From Arachis hypogaea (Eukaryota > Streptophyta > Magnoliopsida > Fabales > Fabaceae): a stretch of 64,000 nt of DNA. The notes beneath the pieces are model-generated. The model did not search any database, was not told the DNA's origin, and was given only the letters and a program-made list of their open reading frames with translations. Of the stretch, positions 34,652 through 46,073 are shown piece after piece. Every line of letters begins with the position of its first letter. Positions within the stretch are counted from its first letter, which is position 1. The DNA lies in assembly GCF_003086295.3 (NCBI RefSeq), contig NC_092054.1, positions 53,489,353 to 53,553,352 on the forward strand, given 5' to 3'. The position numbers were made by a program, and so were the translations under genes.

Positions 34652-36282
34652 CATTCCTGACGGTTTTTGATGCTCTATCTTCACCTTTTGTCAAGTTAGA
34701 CACTTGGATACCACTGTTGCTACATCACCCTTCATCCCAGGCCACCAGAACATCTTCTTTAAGTCATAGTACATCTTCTTGCTTCCGGGATGAATAGAAA
34801 ACCCACTGTTATGAGCTTCCGACAACAAGTCTCGCCTCAAACTCCCAACATCCGGTATGCAAATTCTTCCCTTGTATCTCCATAATCCTTCATCATCTTT
34901 GGTGAATTCTCCAAGCCTCTTCTCACCAACTTGTTGAAACAATTGCTGAAGCTTCTGCTCATCTTGATGAGGCCTTTGTATTTCTGATTTAAAAGCGCTT
35001 GAAATTTGTAGTTGGTTCAAACAAGCTCTTCTGGCAACTTCACCAATATCCAGCTTAAGATCCACAAACTTATCTACTAGCTCCTCTTCCTTGATTCTCA
35101 TCCAAGCTATTGTTAAAGATTTTCGACTCAATGCGTCTGCCACTATATTCACCTTTCCAGGATGATAACTCAGCCTGAAATCATAATCCTTCAACAACTC
35201 CATCCACCTTCTCTGACGCATATTAAGCTCTTTCTGATCAAAGATGTACTTGAGACTCTTATGATCAGAAAAAACGCTAAACTTTAATCCGTACAAGTGG
35301 TGCCTCCAGATCTTCAATGCAAACACAATCACCGCCAATTCCAGGTCATGAGTTGGGTAGTTCACCTCATGCGGTCTCAACTGACGCGATGCATAAGCCA
35401 CCACATTCTGATGTTGCATCAACACGCAACCCAAACCCTTCAGAGGAGCATCACAGTACACTTCGAATGGTTCATGTGGTTCCGGTAAGATTAGAATAGG
35501 TGCTGAAGTTAATCTCTGCTTCAAAGTCTGAAAACTCTCTTCGCACTCCGATGTCCACACGAATGGCACTTCTTTCCTTGTCAACTTCGTCATTGGTAAC
35601 GCAATCCGGGAAAATCCTTCGATAAATCTCCGGTAATATCTGGCTAAACCCAAGAATCTTCTTACTTCTGTCACTATCGTCGGTCTTTCCCATTCCATCA
35701 CCACTTCTACCTTAGAAGGATCTACCGCTATTCCTCCTTTGCTCACCACGTGGCCTAAGAACTTTACTTCCTCCTTCCAGAACTCGCACTTTGACAACTT
35801 AACGTACAACTTTCGCTCCTTTAAGATTTGCAACACAATCCTCAAGTGTTCCTCATGCTCCTTCGCCGTCTTAGGGTAAACCAAGATGTCATCTATGAAA
35901 ACCGCCACGAATTTGTCCAAAAAGAGATGAAAGACTCTGTTCATGTAATCCATGAAAATAGCAAGTGCATTCGTTAACCCAAAGGACATTACCGCAAATT
36001 CGTAGTGTCCATAGCGTGTCCTAAACGCAATCTTAGGGATATCATCCTCTTTTACCTTTATTTGATGGTAACCGGATCTCAAATCTATCTTGGAAAATAC
36101 TCCAGCTCCTTGCAATTGATCCATCAAGTCATCTATCCTTCACCAATAAAATTGGCGCTCCCCACGGTGATACACTCGGTCGAATGAACCTCCTGTTCAG
36201 AAGCTCTTCCAACTAAGTCTTTAACTCTGCCAGCTCTATCGGAGCCATTCTATACGGTGCAATCGACACTGGTCTGGCTTCC
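34652..36282 (-). pseudogene. RT-RNase H-integrase start of the Tekay-type element, broken
   Basis: 36127-34691 is open for 478 codons: palm with [19 protein letters not shown], catalytic FIDDIL, connection [16 protein letters not shown], RNase H ([41 protein letters not shown]), and the integrase zinc finger start ([10 protein letters not shown]...FWWPGMK...KCLT). A TGA then replaces the second Cys of the CxxC, and the frame ends at an LTR fragment. Near 36138 the sequence jumps from the LDDLMDQ region to PWGAPIL, an apparent deletion of roughly 85 bp that removes the VDYR motif. 36141-36282 holds the N-terminal RT end up to the inserted element. Confidence 0.85.
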
Positions 36283-37712
36283 TGATAAACCACTATTTTA
36301 TGGTTTATCTTGTGCTCAATTGAGTGGATTTTATCAATCTTTCATACACTTATTCATATGATTTGCATGAGTTTACGTTTTCCTTCCTGATTTTGTGCTA
36401 TGATTGAAAACATGCTTCTTTGGCCTTATATTTGCTAATATTAATCCTCTCTTATTACTATTCGATGCCTTGATATATGCGTTAAGTAATTTCAGAGTTT
36501 ATAGGGCAGGAATGGCTTAGAGGATGGAAAGGAAGCATGCAAAAGTGGAAGGAATGCAAGAAGTTGAAGGAACTGCAAAGCTATCAGCCTGACCCTCTTG
36601 CACTAAAATGGTCATAACTTGAGCTACAAAGGTCCAAATGATGCGGTTTCAGTTGCGTTATAAAAAAGCTAACGTCCGAGGCTTCGATTTGATATATAAT
36701 TTGCCATAGTTTCTCTGAAGATAAGTGACGCGAATGCGTGATCTACGCGGACTCGTCGCAGTGGCAAAAAACCAGCGTGTTTGAATTCGAAACCAGCAAA
36801 TTCTGGGCTGTTTCTGACCCAGTTCTCGGCCCAGAAAACACAGATTAGAGGCTATAAAGTGGGAGAATGTATCCATTCATCAAGACACTCATAATTCACT
36901 TTTCATAATTTAGATGTAGTTTTTAGAGAGAGAGGTTCTCTCCTCTCTCTTAGGTTTTAGGATTAGGATTCCTCTTAAAGGATTTAGGATTTCAACTGCT
37001 TCTCAGGTTCAACGTTCATTTTATTTATTTTCCCAATTTACTTTATGAACTTTTCCATGTTAGATTTGAATTTATGTTTAAACTTAATTTGATGTGTTTT
37101 AGATTTATGATTGCTTTATTCTATTTATGAATGCTTTTAATTTAATTTAGATATTTTCTTCCTTTTGGCTTTGGTTAAGTAATTGGTAATACTTTGAGTT
37201 GTCAAACTCAGCAGTGGTTGAAATTGGCAGATTACTAATTGATCTAGATCGCTCTAAAGCTAGTCTTCCCACAGGGATTAACTAGGACTTGAGGATCAAA
37301 CTAATTAGTCCAGTTGACTTTCCTTTGCTTTAGTAACGGTTAACTAAGTGGGATTAAAACTCAATTCTCATCACCATCAATAAGGATAACTAGGATAGGA
37401 CTTCCGATTCTCATACCTTGCCAAGAGCTTTATTAGTTATTATTTTAACGACTTGTTATTTTACATTACTTGTTCCTTGTTTTAAAAAATCTCCAATTTA
37501 CAAGACTCACAACCAATAATAAGAACACCTCCCTGCAATTCCTTGAGAAGACGACCCGAGGTTAAATACTTCGGTTATCAATTTCAGAGGGATTTGTTAC
37601 TTGTGACAACCAAAACTTTTGTAAGAAAGGAATTCTTGTCGGTCTAGAAGCTATACTTACAACGGAAATTTATTTGCGAAAATTCTAGATCACGCGAGAG
37701 TTTTGTTTTGCA
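36283..37712 (+). repeat. 5' LTR of the LARD-like element
   Basis: 1430 bp, ending TTTTGTTTTGCA. Compared with its partner it has about 30 extra bases near 36420-36450 (GGCCTTATATTTGCTAATAT). I could not recognise a standard primer-binding site just after it. Confidence 0.85.
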
Positions 37713-37934
37713 TTGATATGCACTTACACTATTTTGCATTACCCACACCCTCTTTCCTCATTGTTTCAATTTCTGCACTATTGATATGCCATGTGATTCT
37801 ATTATTTTCTCACTTGCATGTTGTAGCTACCATGTAATTGAGATCCTCATCATTTAGCATTAATCCAACCATATTTTAAATTGTCTCCTATCTTTATTTT
37901 GGGTTATTTTTCTTCTTTTCCCTCTTCTTTCAGG

Positions 37935-38192
37935 ATGGCCACCACAAAGGGAGAGGAAAAGCTTCTTAATGGGAAGACAAACAAGTCCACCTGCACAATC
38001 TTTGGAGAAAAGTATCAGTTGAAGCAACCCGTCCACTTGTACATCTTAGCATGCACCGAGGACGGTGAAATCTTTAAGTGTGGGGAGGTCGATACCGATC
38101 TCCATGGGTTAGTTACTCTTCTATCTCAACACCAACGGTTTATTTTCCTTGTTAGTTGTTGCATTTGCATGTTTGATTGCATGATTATTTGA
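37935..38192 (+). CDS. small ORF in the LARD-like element, function unknown
   Basis: The ATG at 37935 follows a TTTCAGG and opens 85 codons starting MATTKGEEKLLNGKTNKST. The first 60 residues look like ordinary soluble protein (ending around CGEVDTDLHGL); the rest is hydrophobic and may be read-through of an intron (a GT occurs at 38107-38114). It resembles nothing I know. It could be the relic of a captured exon; a longer frame from 37881 exists, but its start lacks support. Confidence 0.35.
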   Translation: MATTKGEEKLLNGKTNKSTCTIFGEKYQLKQPVHLYILACTEDGEIFKCGEVDTDLHGLVTLLSQHQRFIFLVSCCICMFDCMII

Positions 38193-39532
38193 TTTTGTGC
38201 ATATTTTACCAATTAGTTGAAGTAATATTTTCTTTTTCAAGAAACCTTTTAGAGAATTTCACTAATTTGAATAAAATTTTATGTTAAACTTGTTTGAAGA
38301 AATATTATACTAGAACATGGTTTAGAGCTTGAACACACAAAATATGTGAGATTTTGAGCCTATTTGATTGGTTGCATTTTATCAACCAAAATTTTATTTT
38401 TGGTGTGTGTTGTTCTTTCTAAAATTGTGATCTTTGTCTTGCTTAATTCTATATTTCCATTATTTGATGTATGCATACACTTATATGATTGAGGCTTTTG
38501 TTTCACTGAGCTTACATACCCATATGGCCTTACCCTTTCATTATTCTTTGCAAACCAATGTTGAGCCTATTATACCCCTTTGTTCTTTACTTTAGCACAT
38601 CATTAACTCTAAGCGAAAAATAATAATGTCCTTAATTTGAATCATGTGTTAGCTTAGACTAGTGAGAGTGCTCATGAATTAAGTGTGGGGAAGTTGAATT
38701 TGGAAACATTTGGTTTGAGAATTGAGTATGTTAGAATTTTCTGAAAATGTGAAAGAAATGTTTAGGACATGATTCATGCATCCAATAATTTAATCATATG
38801 CATTGAAAAAAATAAAAGAAAAGAAAAATATATATATAAAATACAAAAAAAAGAGAAGTGAGAAAAAGAAAAGAAAAAAAAGAGCAATTAAGCAAAAAGG
38901 GGACAAAATGCCCCAAAGTGAGTGAAAGCAATACATATGTACTGTACTTGAAATTAGAATGCATGAATATGTGGAAAAAATGGTTAATAGATATTTAGAT
39001 ATTGTATTATGATTACATGGATTGTCTAAGTTAAGTGGAAAGTTTAAGTTAATTAAGGATTCAGATTTTAGTCCACTTGGCCAAATACAATCCTACCTTG
39101 ACCCTAACCCCATTACAACCCTTAAAAGACCTCTTGATATGTGTATTTATGCGTTAAATTTTTGTTGATTGGTAGAAGAAAAGCAAGCCTTAGAAAGCAA
39201 GGTTAGTAGAGAATTGAGAGAATCGAACCTTAAACACTTGAGCGATTAGAGTGCATACACTTCCAGTGAGGGTTCGATGCTCGATTCTTTGTTCCCGTCT
39301 TTCATGAGCTATTTTCTTCTGCAAGTTTACCTATACTTTATTTTATGATTTGAATTAGTAAAATCCAGTTCATATTTGTTCTTGAAGGATTTGTTTACTT
39401 TTAACCAAGTAGAAAAAAAAAAAAGAAGCATTCTGCATTTAGTTGCATTCATAGGTTACATTTCATACAGTCTACCATTCCCCTTCACTCTTTTAGTTCT
39501 CTTAAGCTTAGCATGAGGACATGCTAATGTTT
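38193..39532 (+). other. noncoding internal region of the LARD-like element
   Basis: AT-rich, with a purine-rich tract at about 38808-38890. Copies of the polypurine word occur internally at 38075-38093 (TAAGTGTGGGGAGGTCGAT) and 38681-38697 (AAGTGTGGGGAAGTTGA). No gene. Confidence 0.6.
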
Positions 39533-39546
39533 GAGTGCGGGGAGGT
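39533..39546 (+). other. polypurine tract of the LARD-like element
   Basis: GAGTGCGGGGAGGT directly before the 3' LTR start at 39547, the expected plus-strand primer position. Confidence 0.8.
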
Positions 39547-40940
39547 TGATAAACCACTATTTTATGGTTTATCTTGTGCTCAATTGAGTAGATTTTATCA
39601 ATCTTTCATACACTTATTCATATGATTTGCATGAGTTTACGTTTTCCTTCCCGATTTTGTGCTATGATTGAAAACATGCTTCTTATTACCATTCGATGCC
39701 TTAATATGTGCGTTAAGTGATTTCAGAGTTTATAGGTTAGGAATGACTTAGAGGATGGAAAGGAAGCATGCAAAAGTTGAAGGAATGCAAGAAGTTGAAG
39801 GAACCGCAAAGCTGTCAGCCTGACCCTCTCGCACTAAAACGGTCATAACTTGAGCTACAGAGGTCCAAATGATGCGGTTCTAGTTGGGTTGGAAATCTAA
39901 CGTCAGGGGCTTCGATTTGATATATAATTTGCCATAGTTTCCTTGACGATAAGTGACGCGAATGCGTGATCTACGCGGATGCATCGCAGTGGCAAAAAAA
40001 CCAGCGTGTTTGAATTCGAAACCAACAAATTCTGGGCTGTTTCTGACCCAGTTCTCGACCCAGAAAACACAGATTAGAGGCTATAAAGTGGGAGAATGCA
40101 TCCATTCATCAAGACACTCATAATTCACTTTTCATAATTTAGATGTAGTTTTTAGAGAGAGAGGTTCTCTCCTCTCTCTTAGGTTTTAGGATTAGGATTC
40201 CTCTTAAAGGATTTAGCATTTCAACTGCTGCTCAGGTTCAACGTTCCTTTTATTTATTTTCCCAATTCACTTTATGAACTTTTCCATGTTAGATTTGAAT
40301 TTATGTTTAAACGTAATTTGATGTGTTTTAGATTTATGATTGCTTTATTCTATTTATGAATGCTTTTTATTTAATTTAGATATTTTCTTCCTTTTGGCTT
40401 TGGTTAAGTAATTGGTAACACTTGAGTTGTCAAACTCAGCAGTGGTTGAAATTGGTAGATTATTAATTGATCTAGATCGCTCTAAAGCTAGTCTTCCCAC
40501 AGGGATTAACTAGGACTTGAGGATCAAACCAATTAGTCCACTTGACTTTCCTTTGCTTTAGTAAAGGTTAACTAAGTGGGATTAAAACTCAATTCTCATC
40601 ACCATCGATAAGGATAACTAGGATAGGACTTCCAATTCTCATACCTTGCCAAGAGCTTTCTTAGTTATTATTTTAACAACTTGTTATTTTACATTACTTG
40701 TTCCTTATTTTAAAAAACCCCCAATTTACAAGACTCACAACCAATAATAAGAACACCTCCCTGCAATTCCTCGAGAAGACGACCCGAGGTTAAATACTTC
40801 GGTTATCAATTTCAAAGGGGTTTGTTACTTGTGACAACCAAAATTTTTGTAAGAAAGGAATTCTTGTCGGTCTAGAAGCTATACTTACAATGGGAATTTA
40901 TTTGTGAAAATTCTAGATCGCGCGAGAGTTTCGTTCTTCA
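39547..40940 (+). repeat. 3' LTR of the LARD-like element
   Basis: 1394 bp, opening TGATAAACCACT and ending TTTCGTTCTTCA. Highly similar to 36283-37712. Confidence 0.9.
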
Positions 40941-40945
40941 CTCCC

Positions 40946-41644
40946 GGCACCAATTCAATCACAAATTCAATTTCCCTTTGAGGTGGGAACTCAAGGATAT
41001 CTTCCGGGAACACTTTTGAAAATCTCTAACCACCGGTATCTGATCTAAGTCCTGGGCATCCCCCAACACATTAGCAGCCAACAGAATATATCCCTGACAC
41101 TCTTCCCACTATAGTGCACCATTACAGAGTTCAGGTAATATCCCGTAGCTACCACTACTCCATTTTCTCCTTCCGGCATAAACCGAATTGTCCGTTCAAA
41201 GCAATCCAACAAAACCCGATTCTTCGACAACCAATCAAACCCCAAAATCATTTCCAATCCAATCATTGGCAAATAGATCAAATCATGCACAAAGTCTCTA
41301 CGCTCAAGTTTGAAACCTACTTGTCTACAACTTGACCTAGTCATAACTGTCTGATGTGGAGTATGTACATGCAGATCAAATGGTAACTCTAACACTTTCA
41401 AGCCTAATTCCTCAACTTTAGCAAATGAAATAAACGAATGCGAAGCTCCAGTATCATATAATAAAACTAAGAACTTATCACCAATTAGACATATACCTCT
41501 CATCAACGGATCCTCCTTAAAAGCATCCTTGGCATTCACAGCAAAGACTCGCCCCTGGTGCTGACCTTGACCCGCACTTTGGTTCTTCCCACGTGTACAA
41601 TCCCTCGCAAAATGACCAGGCAAGTCACAGTTGAAGCACCCACC
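40946..41644 (-). pseudogene. protease and pre-RT region of the Tekay-type element
   Basis: 41623-41045 is open for 192 codons: the end of the zinc knuckle (CDLPGHFARDC), a linker, then the aspartic protease with LLYDTGASHSFIS, MILGFDWLS and LDCFERTIRFMPEG. The active site DTGA is intact. It loses frame near 41060, and 40946-41044 links to the RT N-terminus on the other side of the inserted element. Confidence 0.8.
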
Positions 41645-42666
41645 TATACCAATCTTGCAAGAGTCATATGGATGAAAACGTCCACAACGATCACAAGCTC
41701 AATCCGAAGAACTCTTACTCTGATTTCCTCTCCCTTTGCCACGTTGAATTTGATCATGGGTGTTCTTTCTAAAGCCTCCTTGACCTTGAGGCGCATATCC
41801 TCCTCTTTTGAAGCTTTGTCCTCTCGGATGAAAATACTTTCCACGCCCCCGACTAGAGCTCTCTCTATGAGTGTCCTTGGATGCTGCCATGGTCTTGGCA
41901 TACTCTTCCACTACTCTAGTCTTGTTCACTAAGTCAGAGAAGACACGAATTTCCATAGAAGCCATAGCAGTTATAATGCTATCCTTTAAATCCCTCTGGT
42001 ACTTAATGCACTTCCAGCTCTCGTAAGTCTCCAGGGCACCTTGACATACCCTAGAAAACCTACAGAGCTCCTCAAACTTGTTGGTGTAGTCTGCCACATA
42101 TAGGAAACCTTGCTTCAGCTGCATTAGTTCCATCTCCTTTGCTTCCCTCACAGACTCTGGGAAGTATTTCTTGTAGAAGGCCGTTTGGAACACATCCCAT
42201 AGAATGTCGGCGTTTTGAAGTTGTAGCAAGCGACACTCTGCTTGCCACTAGGGCTGGGCTTCTCCCATTAGCTGATAAGCGGCAAACTCGACATATTGAT
42301 TGAGGGGAACATGCTGCGCTTGTAAAGCACGCTCTATAGCCTGAAACCAGTGATCCGCTTCAGTAGGATTAGTGGATCCTCGGAAAGTTGGCGGATGAAC
42401 CTTGAGGAACGTCACCAAGGTCATCGGAACTCTTCACGTGTTATCGCCATTTCCCTCAGCATTATCATTGGCATTTCCTTCTCCGTTCCCATTGCCATTC
42501 CCACTGGTTGGCCTAACCTCTGCACAGCTTGCAGAGTCGCAGCAGCATTAGCTTCCATGGTATTAGTGAGATTTGCCATTGCCGTCATGAATTCGGCATG
42601 GTTGTCAGCTGGATGCTCATTCCTACTTTCTCGTGTACGTGTTCGACCTCGCCCGCAAGTGGCCAT
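41645..42666 (-). pseudogene. gag of the Tekay-type element, broken
   Basis: 42666-42421 is the Arg-rich N-terminus starting MATCGRGRTRTRESR. 42229-41699 holds the retrotransposon gag core (FQTAFYKKYFPESVREAKEM, LMQLKQGFLYVADYTNKFEE) and a Gly/Arg-rich tail. At 41640-41700 lie two CCHC-like knuckles (CDRCGRFHPYDSC and CFNC...HFARDC). A TAG at about 42249 stands where a Trp codon is expected (QP*WQAEC) and a frame change lies near 42420. Confidence 0.8.
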
Positions 42667-42870
42667 GTAGGGTTCCTATCTACACCGAACAATCGATATC
42701 AAGGTGATCAGTCTCAATATCAAAAGCCTAGTGCTTTAATTATCCCAAACAGGCACTCACAAACAAGCATGCTATGCATATATCAAGTAGATAACCTAAA
42801 AGCATCAAAGAAAAGACACACAGAGTATGCAAAGAAGCACAATCGGTCCATCCCTCAGGCTCACGAGGAC

Positions 42871-42887
42871 GAACCGCTCTGATACCA
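42871..42887 (-). other. primer-binding site, initiator tRNA-Met type (Tekay element)
   Basis: The minus strand reads TGGTATCAGAGCGGTTC, five bases inside the LTR end at 42893. Confidence 0.9.
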
Positions 42888-42892
42888 CTAAA

Positions 42893-43107
42893 TGTAACAC
42901 CCTAATTAGCCTAAGCTTTACCTCACATCGTAAAGCAAAGGTTAACAAGAGATTACGACACTTCTAAAGCTCATACGTATAATATATATAGAAAGAATAA
43001 TATAATCTAGAAGCCCGATGAAAGATATAGCTCAAATTTTTGGATTTGAAAAGCGCAAAATGTACTAACGAAGCTATAACTTAAGGCACAAGAAACAGAT
43101 AAGATAT
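42893..43107 (-). repeat. 5' LTR of the Tekay-type element, left piece
   Basis: The plus strand opens TGTAACACCCTAATTAGCC. It is split at 43107 by the Athila-like element and resumes at 63538. The 5-bp duplication GATAT is at 43103-43107. Confidence 0.9.
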
Positions 43108-44307
43108 TGGTGCGGTAGTTTACAACCACACTTACTAACCGGCAAGTGCACCGGGTCGTACCAAGTAATACCTTACGTGAGTAAGGGTCGATCCCACGAG
43201 GATTGATGGATTAAGCAACAATAGTGTTTGATAGGATTAGTTAGACAAACAAAAAAGAGTATTTGAATATTCAATCGTGCAGAAATTAAAATAGTAAAGT
43301 AAATAAATTGAGAAGAAAATATGGAGAAAATAGTTAAGGCTTCAAAGTTATCTAGTTTTCTGGATTAACTTTTCTTATTAACTAATTTTAATCATGTAAG
43401 ATTTAATTCATGGCAAACTATTTATGACTTGACCCTAATTCCTTAGACCTTCCTAGTCTCCTCTAAAATTCATCAACTGCCAATTCCTTGGTCAATTAAT
43501 TCCAATTAGAGGGTGATGATCAAATTCCAGTTTATATGCCACAAAATTCTAATTACCCAAAAATAAAAGGATTATACGTCACGTATCCCGTTAAATCCAA
43601 ATAACTAAAATTTAGGAGAATATGTTTTCAAGCTGTTGTTCAAGTAAAGAGCTTTTCCAAGTTTTACAAGAACTCAAATAGAAAGAGGGTCATACTTCCG
43701 TTCCACCCAAATTCATAAAATAAAGAGTGAAAACAATTCTTAAATTATAAATCCATACATAAATTAAAATAGAAAAAGCAATAAAATTAATCCATAGAAA
43801 TAGACAGAGCTCCTAACCTTAACAGTGGAGGTTTAGTTGCTCATAGAAAAGAGAGAAAATTAGGATTGTCAATTATGTTCCCCTGATGGGATGAGGTGGA
43901 ATCTCCCCCGGACCTCTACAAAGGAAGGAAAGCCTCCTCCTTTTATAACTAATCCTAATAAATTTAAAATCTAATATCTAAAAATAAAAATAATATCCTT
44001 TCCTAATTTAAAATTTGAATTTAAATTTGAATTAATTAACAGATCTTCAGTTGATGGGTGGGGACCACTTGTTCTGTCCATTCTGCAGCTTTTAATCTGT
44101 GTTTTCTGGGCTGAAAACTGAGTTAAAACAGCCCAGAAATTGACCCCAGCATTTTCTATCAATTCTGCAGATCGCTTATGTGACGCGTCCGTGTCGTCCA
44201 CGCGTTCGCGTCATTTGTGCAGATTCCAGTCCACGCGATCGTGTTAGGCACGCGATCACGTCATTGCGATTTCCTCCATTCCGCGCGGTCGCATGAGCGA
44301 TGCGTCC
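43108..44307 (-). repeat. 3' LTR of the Athila-like element, left piece
   Basis: Starts TGGTGCGGTAGTTTACAACC on the plus strand; interrupted at 44307 by the inner element (duplication CGTCC at 44303-44307). CpG-rich words lie at 44180-44305. Confidence 0.95.
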
Positions 44308-44682
44308 TGATGAGCGGATAATTTATACGCTTTTTGACATTGTTTTTAGCATGTTTTTAGTAGAATCTAGTTACTTTTAGGGATGTTTTCATTAGCTTTT
44401 ATGTTAAATTCACATTTTTGGACTTTACTATGAGTTTGTGTGTTTTTATGTGATTTCAGGTATTTTCTGACTGAAATTGAGGGACTTGAGCAAAAATCAG
44501 ATTCAGAGGTTGAAGAAGGACTGCTGATGCTGTTGGATTCTGACCTCCCTGTACTCAAAGTGGATTTTCTGGAGCTACAGAACTCGAAATGGCGCGCTTC
44601 TAATTGCGTTGGAAAGTAGACATCCAGGGCTTTCCAGAAATATATAATAGTCCATACTTTGCCCAAGTTTAGACGACGCAAA

Positions 44683-44793
44683 CTGGCGTTCAACGCCAGT
44701 TCTCTGCCCAATTCTGGCGTCCAGCGCCAGAAACAAGTTGCAAAGTGGAGTTCAACGCCCAAACTGGCACCAAAACCTGCGTTCAACTCCAGG
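44683..44793 (+). repeat. 31-bp-phased palindromic word array in U3
   Basis: Words begin at 44683 (CTGGCGTTCAACGCCAG, a perfect palindrome), 44714 (CTGGCGTCCAGCGCCAG), about 44745 and about 44776, each about 31 bp apart and ending about 115 bp upstream of the TATA box. The partner array is at 52642-52752. Confidence 0.9.
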
Positions 44794-44907
44794 AATGACC
44801 TCTACACGTGTAATACTCAAGCTCAGCCCAAGCACACACCAAGTGGGCCCCGGAAGTGGATTTATGCATCAATTACTTACTTCTGTAAACCCTAGTAGCT
44901 AGTTTAT

Positions 44908-44915
44908 TATAAATA
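44908..44915 (+). promoter_or_regulatory. TATA box in the 5' LTR
   Basis: TATAAATA within TTTATTATAAATAGGACC; repeated at 52867-52874 in the other LTR. Its placement about 600 bp into the LTR suggests the U3/R border lies shortly downstream. Confidence 0.6.
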
Positions 44916-46055
44916 GGACCTTTTACTATTGTATTAGACATCTTTGGATGCCTGGTTCTTAGATCAAAGGGGCTGGCCATTCGGCCATGCCTGGACCTTT
45001 CACTTATGTATTTTCAACGGTAGAGCTTCTACACTCCATAGATTAAGGTGTGGAGCTCTGCTGTTCTTCAAAGATTAATACAAAGTACTACTGTTTTCTA
45101 TTCAATTCAACTTATTCCACTTCTAAGATATTCATTCGCATTCAACCTGAATGTGATGAACGTGACAATCATCATCATTCCCTATGAACGCGTGCCTGAC
45201 AACCACTCCCGTTCTACCTTTGATTGAACGAGTATCTCTTAGATTACTAATACAGGGGACCGAGTCCGAGATATTGGGATCTTCGTGGTATAAGCTAGAT
45301 TGATGGCGGCATTCATGAGAATCCAGAAAGTCTAAACCTTGTCCGTGGTATTTCGAGTAGGATTCTGGGATTGAATGACTGTGACGAGCTTCAAACTCGC
45401 GAGTGTTGGGCGTAGTGACAGACGCAAAAGGATAGTAAATCCTATTCCAGTATGATCGAGAACCTCCAAGATAATTAGCCATGCAGTGACAGCTGATCGG
45501 ACCATTTTCACAGAGAGGAATAGGATGCAACCAACGACAAGGGTGATGCCTCCAGACGATTAGCCGTGCTGTGACAGAGCATTTGGACCATTTTCCCGAG
45601 AGAGATCGAAAGTAGCCATTGGCACCGGTGACATCCTTACATAAAGCCAGCCATAGAAAGGAGTAAGATTGATTGGATGAAGACAGCAGGAAAGCAGAGG
45701 TTCAGAGGAACGAATGCATCTCCATACGCTTATCTGAAATTCTCACCAATGAGTTACATAAGTATTTCTATCCTTATTTTATTAATTAATTTCGAAAACC
45801 CCATTACTATTTTATATCCGCCTGACTGAGATTTACAAGGTGACCATAGCTTGCTTCATACCAACAATCTCCGTGGGATTCGACCCTTACTCACGTAAGG
45901 TATTACTTGGACGACCCAGTGCACTTGCTGGTTAGTTGTGTGAAGTTGTGAACCATGGTATTGGCATCGTGTTTTTGGTGCCATTGCCAGGGAAAGAAAG
46001 AGCAATGAATTTTACATAATCAAAGTGTAATCACAATTTCTGCGCACCAAGTTTT

Positions 46056-46073
46056 TGGCGCCGTTGCCGGGGA
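46056..46073 (+). other. primer-binding site, tRNA-Asp type
   Basis: TGGCGCCGTTGCCGGGGA, the sequence used by Athila-type elements and complementary to the 3' end of tRNA-Asp, six bases after the LTR. Confidence 0.9.

Larger units (their letters stand above)
36283..40940 (+). mobile_element. non-autonomous LTR element (LARD-like), 4.66 kb
   Basis: Two LTRs opening TGATAAACCACTATTTTATG flank a 1.83-kb internal region with no gag or pol. The target duplication is CTTCC (36278-36282) versus CTCCC (40941-40945), one mismatch. It interrupts the RT of the Tekay-type element: sequence on both sides joins in the right frame. A purine-rich GTGCGGGGAGGT precedes the right LTR and sets the orientation. 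Fragments of the same LTR family lie at 11506 and 33560. Confidence 0.9.
44308..46049 (+). repeat. 5' LTR of the gag-protease-only element
   Basis: Opens TGATGAGCGGATAATTTATA, ends TTTCTGCGCACCA before the primer site. Contains the phased words (44683-44793), a TATA box (44908) and an imperfect duplication of about 85 bp (about 45469-45640, two GATTAGCCGTGC-type copies) also present in the partner LTR. Confidence 0.95.

Noticed and set aside
45132..45530. ORFs within the LTR (also 53071-53490 and 44367-44786)
   Set aside because: Same sequence in both LTRs, antisense to the element, with no domain; incidental frames in noncoding LTR sequence.
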